Origin: JBKPNJ01 sp963695705
GTDB lineage: Bacteria; Actinomycetota; Actinomycetes; Propionibacteriales; Nocardioidaceae
DNA length: 64,000 nt
Reading direction: 5' to 3'
NCBI GenBank assembly: GCA_963695705.1
Contig: CAVOHB010000009.1
Coordinates: 992,001-1,056,000, forward strand
Shown: positions 59,551 to 64,000 of the stretch, piece after piece
Numbering within the stretch: the first letter of the stretch is position 1
Layout: each line of letters opens with the position of its first letter
Position numbers and translations under genes: made by a program
Notes under the pieces: model-generated
What the model saw: the letters and a program-made list of their open reading frames with translations, nothing else
What the model was told of the DNA's origin: nothing
Database searches by the model: none

Positions 59551-60756
59551 AGCCTTGTCCACCGGCGCTCCTGGTACGACTCGACGATGGCTTCGATGAC
59601 GGCGGCCGCGACGACCGCATCGTCGATCGTCGCGCCCACCGGCTTCCCCAGCACGATCGAACGAACCAGACGCTCTGCCTCGATCACCTTGAGGTCCTCG
59701 AAGCCCATCGGGATCCCCGCGCCGGGCTGGAAGGCGCCGAACTCCCCGTGCGCTGGTGACACGAACCGGGTGAGCCACGCTGCGTTCTGGTAGCCCTGGC
59801 CGACGCAGACCCGCAGCTCGGCCATCCGCCGGAAGTCCCATGCCAATGCCCCCCGTTCCCCACGCACCTCGATGCCGTACGTGCACTGCTCACCTACCGC
59901 GACCCGCGACGACTCGAGAAAACCGCGAGCACCCGACTCGAAGCGGAGCAGCGCCGACACATGGTCCTCGTTGCCGACCGGCCCGAGCGCCCCGCCGGCG
60001 GCCCTGGCGTAGTGGGAGACGCTCCCCAGGGGCCTCGGCCGCTGGGCGATGAAGGTCGCCAGGTCGGCGGCGACCTCTGTTATCTCACCGGTCCGCTGCC
60101 CGACGACGTGGCGAACCAGGTCCAGGCCGTGGCTGGCCAGGTCACCGAGTACGCCGGTACCGGCGTACTCGGGGTCGAAGCGCCAGGAGAGGGCCCCGTC
60201 GGGATCGGCGGCGTAGTCGCTGAGCAGATGGACGCGCGTCATCTCGACGGCTCCGAGCTCGCCTGAAGCCACGATGTCGCGGGCCAGCTCGATCGCCGGC
60301 ACGTTCCGGTAGTTGAATCCCACGGCGCACTGAACCCCGGCCGCGTGGACCGCCGCGGCGATGTCCGCGGTGTCGGCGAGGGTGCGGCCGGCCGGTTTCT
60401 CCACCCACACATGCTTGCCGGCCTCGGCGGCGGCCACGGCGATATCACGGTGGACGAAGTTCGGCCCACACACGCTGACGACGTTCAACGTCGTCCAGCA
60501 CGAGGAGCTGTCGCCAGTCCGCGAGCGCCACCTCGAAGCCGTAGACGTCGATCGCCCGGTCCCGTCGTGTCGGCTCAGGATCTGCCACGGCGACCAGTCG
60601 CGGTGTGCGCGCGACCTCGGGGAAGTGCTGACGGAGCCGTCCGAACGCCCGGCCGTGCACCTCACCCATCCAGCCGTACCCGGCCACGCCCACTCCGAGA
60701 ACACCGTTCCCGGTTACCTCACTCCCCGCCACGTCGGAATGGCGGGCTTGGGTCAC
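59547..60756 (-). pseudogene. Second Gfo/Idh/MocA dehydrogenase, +1 frameshifted
   Basis: The N-terminal part starts at the GTG at 60756 (overlapping the ABC ATPase stop) and encodes GVGVAGYGWMGEVHGRAF (NAD fold) up to VYGFEVALADWRQLLVLDD. The continuation LNVVSVCGPNFVHRDIAVAA and then HVWVEKPAGRTLADT lies one base later and runs intact to 59547. Skipping one base at about 60485-60505 restores a protein of about 402 residues. It is probably an inositol-isomer or sugar dehydrogenase of the iol locus. Mutation and sequencing error cannot be separated. Confidence 0.85.
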
Positions 60757-61703
60757 AGACCCTTCACCTCTGCCTGCATCTCCTTGGTGACGTCGGAGTC
60801 GGGAATCGCCTGCTCCAGCTCATGGCTGAGCGCCTCGAGCTCAGCTCCGCCGGCCATCATCCGGACCAGCTCGTCAAGGGTCATCTCGGCCTTGGGGAAG
60901 TCACCCATGCTGCGCCCGCGTCGTAGCAGCATGAACCGGTCTCCGACCGGGTAGGCGTGGTGCGGGTTGTGCGTGATGAAGATGACGCCGAGCCCGCGGT
61001 TGCGGGCGGCCGCGATGTACTTCAGCACCACCCCGGACTGACGGACGCCGAGGGCGGCCGTCGGCTCGTCCAGGATCAGCACCCGGGCGCCGAAGTACAC
61101 CGCACGGGCGATCGCCACACACTGGCGCTCGCCGCCGGACAGCGTGCCGATCGGCTGGTCGACGTCGCGCAGGTCGATGCCCATCGCCGCCAGCTCGGAC
61201 TTGGCCAGAGCCTTCATGGTCCCGACGTCGAGACGCTTGAGGGGTCCGAACCCCTTGGTGAGCTCCGACCCCAGGAAGAAGTTGCGCCACACCGGCATCA
61301 GCGACACGACCGCGAGATCCTGATAGACGGTGGCGATGCCCAGTGCGAGCGCGGCACGCGGTGTGGACATGTGCCGCTCGACCCCGTCGACGATGAACTC
61401 GCCGGAGGTGTGCTCGTGTACGCCGGCCAGGATCTTGATGAACGTCGACTTCCCGGCACCGTTGTCGCCCAGCACACAGGTGACCTCCCCGGCGCGGACG
61501 GAGGTGCTGATGTCGCGGAGCGCGATCACGCTGCCGTAGGACTTGCCGATGTCCTTGACCTCGATGATCGTCTCGCCCCTGTCGGGCAGCTTGGGGGCGC
61601 CTGCCGCCGGTGTTCCGGCGACTGCGGCGCCACCCGCGTCGGTGACGGAACCTGTCGGCTGGCCGACGGGCCGTTCCTGGTCGCCGCTGTTGTCCGTGGT
61701 CAT
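60753..61703 (-). CDS. Sugar ABC transporter ATP-binding protein
   Basis: A 316-residue single-domain ATPase of the CUT2 (ribose/inositol) type. After a Gly/Ala-rich N-terminus it has Walker A VLGDNGAGKSTFIKIL, the Q-loop YQDLAVV, signature LSGGERQCVAIARAV and Walker B VLILDEPTAALGVRQ with the switch His in FITHNPHHAY. Many CUT2 ATPases are duplicated; this one has a single domain. The ATG at 61703 overlaps the permease stop as ATGA. Confidence 0.93.
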   Translation of the reverse strand: MTTDNSGDQERPVGQPTGSVTDAGGAAVAGTPAAGAPKLPDRGETIIEVKDIGKSYGSVIALRDISTSVRAGEVTCVLGDNGAGKSTFIKILAGVHEHTSGEFIVDGVERHMSTPRAALALGIATVYQDLAVVSLMPVWRNFFLGSELTKGFGPLKRLDVGTMKALAKSELAAMGIDLRDVDQPIGTLSGGERQCVAIARAVYFGARVLILDEPTAALGVRQSGVVLKYIAAARNRGLGVIFITHNPHHAYPVGDRFMLLRRGRSMGDFPKAEMTLDELVRMMAGGAELEALSHELEQAIPDSDVTKEMQAEVKGL

Positions 61704-62782
61704 CCGACGGCCTCCGCTCGTGACTTGACAAAGTTATTGACGAGGACCGCACCGAGCAGCATCACGCCGAGGAAGGCGTACAGCCAGTCGTTGTCCCATC
61801 CCTCGAAGACGATGCCCTGCTGGACCATGCCGTAGATGAGGGCACCGAGCGCGGCACCGATCGCGGAGCCGTAGCCGCCGGTGAGCAGGCAGCCGCCGAC
61901 GACCGCGCAGATGATGAAGATGAACTCCTGTCCCACACCGAATGTGCTCTGCACCGTCGTCGTCTTGAACAGCGAGAGCATGCCGACCAGCCAGCCGGCG
62001 ACCGCGGTGGTGATGAAGAGACCCACCTTGGTCTGGAACACCGGTACGCCGACCTGGCGTGCGCTGGTCTGGGCGCCGCCGATGGCGAAGATCCAGTTGC
62101 CCGCCCGGGTGCGCAGCAGCACCCAGGTGGCGACGGCGGTGACCCCTATCCACCACCAGGTGACCGCGAAGACGGTCAGCGGGAGGGCTCCACCGAGGTC
62201 GATCCGTATCGATGAACCGAACAGATGCTTGCCGGAGTCGAAGCCGCTGGCGTCCAGCAGCCCGGTGACGGAGACCTCATTGATGAGCCTCTTGGTGACC
62301 GCCAGGTTCACCCCGCGGAGCACGAAGAACGTGCCGAGGGTGACGATGAAGCTCGGCAGACCCGTCCACATGACCAGGAAGCCGTTGAGGAAGCCGATCG
62401 CCACCGCGAGAGCCAGCGAGGCCAGGATCGCCAGCCAGACGTTGGTGTGGTAGTGGGTCATCAGGATGCCGGTGGTCAGACCGGTCGTGCCCCACATGGC
62501 TCCGGCCGACAGGTCGAACTCGCCGCCGATCATCAGCAGCGCGACGGCGACCGCCATGATCCCGAACGACGAGGCGGTGAACAGCCACGTGCTGACGCCG
62601 CCGGGTGTCAGGAAGGCGTTGGTCGTGACGGAGAAGAAGATGAAGATGGCGAGTGCGGCGACGGCGGCTCCGACCTCCGGTCGCCGCAGCACTCTAGCCA
62701 GACGGTGGGAGCCGGCAAGACGCTCGTCGGCATCCGGGGGGCTCTGTGGTGCGTCCGACGGAGCCTCGGCGGTCGTACTCAT
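61700..62782 (-). CDS. Sugar ABC transporter permease (CUT2/RbsC-like)
   Basis: A 360-residue membrane protein with about eight to ten segments and the permease signatures LMIGGEFDLSAGAMWG (near the N-terminal third), NGFLVMWTGLPSFIVTLGTFFVLRGVNL and AVVGGCLLTGGYGSAIGAALGALI, typical of ribose/inositol permeases. The first ~30 residues are hydrophilic. The ATG at 62782 is 78 bases after the binding-protein stop, across a strong stem-loop. Confidence 0.94.
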   Translation of the reverse strand: MSTTAEAPSDAPQSPPDADERLAGSHRLARVLRRPEVGAAVAALAIFIFFSVTTNAFLTPGGVSTWLFTASSFGIMAVAVALLMIGGEFDLSAGAMWGTTGLTTGILMTHYHTNVWLAILASLALAVAIGFLNGFLVMWTGLPSFIVTLGTFFVLRGVNLAVTKRLINEVSVTGLLDASGFDSGKHLFGSSIRIDLGGALPLTVFAVTWWWIGVTAVATWVLLRTRAGNWIFAIGGAQTSARQVGVPVFQTKVGLFITTAVAGWLVGMLSLFKTTTVQSTFGVGQEFIFIICAVVGGCLLTGGYGSAIGAALGALIYGMVQQGIVFEGWDNDWLYAFLGVMLLGAVLVNNFVKSRAEAVG

Positions 62783-62816
62783 GCGGGTCTCCTTCTACTG
62801 AACAGGCTCAAGAGGT

Positions 62817-62850
62817 GTGCGGGAGCCCAAGACGGCTTGGGCTCCCGCAC
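62817..62850. terminator. Perfect 15-base-pair stem-loop between binding-protein and permease genes
   Basis: GTGCGGGAGCCCAAG pairs perfectly with CTTGGGCTCCCGCAC around an ACGG loop. It lies between the binding-protein and permease genes, where such stems commonly stabilise or attenuate the message so that the binding protein is made in excess. Confidence 0.85.
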
Positions 62851-62860
62851 CTCCACTGGG

Positions 62861-63853
62861 TCAGCGGGTTCCGTTCTTGGCGTACTGCAACACCGCGTCG
62901 GCGTTGTCCTTGGTGATGATCGCGGGGCCGGAGTAGATCGGCTGGCCGCCCCCGATGTCGTTGCCGTTGGTCAGCTTCAGGTAGATGCCGACGACCCCGA
63001 GGTAGCCCTGGACGTAGGGCTGCTGGTCGATCGCGAAGACGATCTTGCCGTCGATGATGTTCTGGACGACATCGGCGTTGACGTCGAACGTCCCGATCTG
63101 GGCGGTGCTTCCCGTCGACTCGACCGCCGCCACCGCTGCGCCTGACATGTCGCCGCCGAGCGAGAGGATGCCGTCGATGCTGCTGTCCTGCTGGAGCTTG
63201 CCCTCGATCGTGGTCTGCGACTTCGGCAGGTCGGTGTTGTCGGTCTGCAGGTTCTCCATCGTCCCCTTGAACGTCGACGCCGCTCCCTTGCAGCGGTCCT
63301 CCAGCCCGACGTTTCCGGCCTCCTGGATGACACAGATCACATTCGTGACACCCATCTCATTGAGCTGGTCGCCTGCGGCCTGGCCGGCGATGGTCTCGCT
63401 CTGGCCTACGTGGGTGATGGCGCCGAACGCTTTCCACTGATCGATGCCGGAGTTGATGGTGATGACCGGCACCCCGGCCGAGACTGCCTTCTCGATGCTG
63501 TCCTTCAGCCCGTCCGGGTTGGCCATCGAGATCACCAGGCCGTCGGTGCCGTCGGCGACGGCATTGTCGATAAGGGTGCTCTGCTGGCCGACGTCACCGT
63601 TGCTCTGGTAGTGCAGGTCGACGCCGAGATCGCTGCCGGCCTGCTCGGCGCCGTTCTGGACGACGGTCCAGAACGAGTCGCCCTGGTTGGCGTGCGTGAT
63701 CACGTCGATCCGGTACTTGGTGGCTGCCGACCCGCCGCTGTCACCGGTCGAAGGCGACTCGCTGGCATTGTCGGTGCTGTTGTCGCTGCCGCACCCCGAG
63801 ATCGCGAGTGCGCCCGCGGCGAGACCCGCCACGAGTACGCGTCGGATAACCAT
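62861..63853 (-). CDS. Sugar ABC transporter substrate-binding lipoprotein
   Basis: A 330-residue periplasmic-binding-protein-like lipoprotein. The signal ends in the lipobox LAISGC, followed by a Ser/Asp/Gly-rich linker, then KYRIDVITHANQGDSFWTVVQNGAEQA and GLVISMANPDGLKDSIEKAVSAGVPVITINSG, the ribose/inositol-binding pattern. The ATG at 63853 has AAGGAGGAA upstream. With the permease, ATPase and dehydrogenases it probably imports inositol or a related polyol. Confidence 0.94.
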   Translation of the reverse strand: MVIRRVLVAGLAAGALAISGCGSDNSTDNASESPSTGDSGGSAATKYRIDVITHANQGDSFWTVVQNGAEQAGSDLGVDLHYQSNGDVGQQSTLIDNAVADGTDGLVISMANPDGLKDSIEKAVSAGVPVITINSGIDQWKAFGAITHVGQSETIAGQAAGDQLNEMGVTNVICVIQEAGNVGLEDRCKGAASTFKGTMENLQTDNTDLPKSQTTIEGKLQQDSSIDGILSLGGDMSGAAVAAVESTGSTAQIGTFDVNADVVQNIIDGKIVFAIDQQPYVQGYLGVVGIYLKLTNGNDIGGGQPIYSGPAIITKDNADAVLQYAKNGTR

Positions 63854-64000
63854 GTCTTCCTCCTTGTTGGCCGCTGCTGGCAGCGGATTGCTAACCCGTC
63901 GGACTTCCGCGCCGTCGGGGATTTCGCAGTGCCTGTCTCTGGCGTACGGGTTGATGTTGCCGGTGGCGATGTCCACGGGGCATCGACATGGGGACCATGA
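63854..64000 (-). promoter_or_regulatory. Upstream region of the transporter operon
   Basis: The bases before the binding-protein gene contain the near-perfect palindrome CCGCTGC-TG-GCAGCGG (63871-63886) just upstream of the ribosome site, a possible operator or leader hairpin. TTAGCAAT near 63885-63895 (minus strand) is a weak -10 candidate. No gene is recognised up to the window edge. Confidence 0.4.

Noticed and set aside
13881..60756. Programmed +1 frameshifting as a shared mechanism
   Set aside because: The junctions have no common slippery sequence, stop codon or stimulatory structure that I can see.
63410..64000. Plus-strand open frame running to the window end
   Set aside because: Shadow of the binding-protein gene; Val/Asp/Gly-rich without domain features.
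1..64000. tRNA, rRNA, riboswitch or prophage
   Set aside because: No cloverleaf, rRNA stretch, known riboswitch core, integrase or phage structural gene was recognised by eye; a covariance-model search was not possible.

Overview
The window is high-GC actinobacterial chromosome (Actinomycetota). Gene order, a DAP-type MurE, class II DAHP synthase, a PASTA Ser/Thr kinase, DUF3040 and an Rv2175c-like regulator point to Actinomycetia. The murG-murC-ftsQ-ftsZ order and the metF / polyprenyl synthase / Rv2175c / pknB neighbourhood fit a Nocardioidaceae-like (Propionibacteriales) organism best; that placement is inference. No tRNA, rRNA, CRISPR array or complete insertion sequence was seen.

Layout. 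(1) 1-15.8 kb, minus strand: the complete dcw cell-division and peptidoglycan cluster, read from mraZ through a small membrane protein, rsmH (frameshifted), ftsL, ftsI, murE, murF, mraY, murD, ftsW, murG, murC and ftsQ to ftsZ (cut by the window edge). Most junctions are 4-base ATGA/GTGA overlaps. (2) 16.1-22.5 kb: a MoxR ATPase / DUF58 / transglutaminase operon, a DUF3040 protein and a secreted L,D-transpeptidase. (3) 22.5-30.0 kb, minus strand: a DNA-damage block (DUF6504, HEPN-like protein, DnaE2-type polymerase, methyltransferase, DNA polymerase IV) behind a perfect LexA/SOS box. (4) 30.1-40.0 kb: DUF664, YbaK-like, CrtI-like oxidoreductase, MetF, polyprenyl diphosphate synthase, barstar-like protein, Rv2175c-like regulator, PASTA kinase, EamA transporter and a class I DAHP synthase. 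(5) 40-52.8 kb: a repeat-rich gap, an ECF sigma factor coupled to a triple-VOC protein, threonine aldolase, class II DAHP synthase, phosphofructokinase, DUF1028, PlsC-like acyltransferase, a TIGR00300 enzyme, CopC/CopD and a PrmC-like methyltransferase. (6) 52.9-64 kb: a myo-inositol region with a GntR regulator, iolC / aldolase / iolB / iolD on the plus strand and an ABC sugar transporter, a Gfo/Idh dehydrogenase and iolG on the minus strand.

The most notable observations: at least four genes (rsmH, copC, copD, a Gfo/Idh dehydrogenase), and probably a fifth, need one extra base skipped to read through, always in the +1 direction. Many proteins here carry short in-frame tandem repeats, several of them in the SOS block. 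Eight genes have a TANNNT hexamer 6-8 bases before the start codon, the arrangement of leaderless mRNAs. mraZ has four exactly 10-base-spaced GTGG repeats over its -10 box. An unexplained array of about eight CGCAGCC units precedes a tiny leader-like ORF near 48.3 kb.
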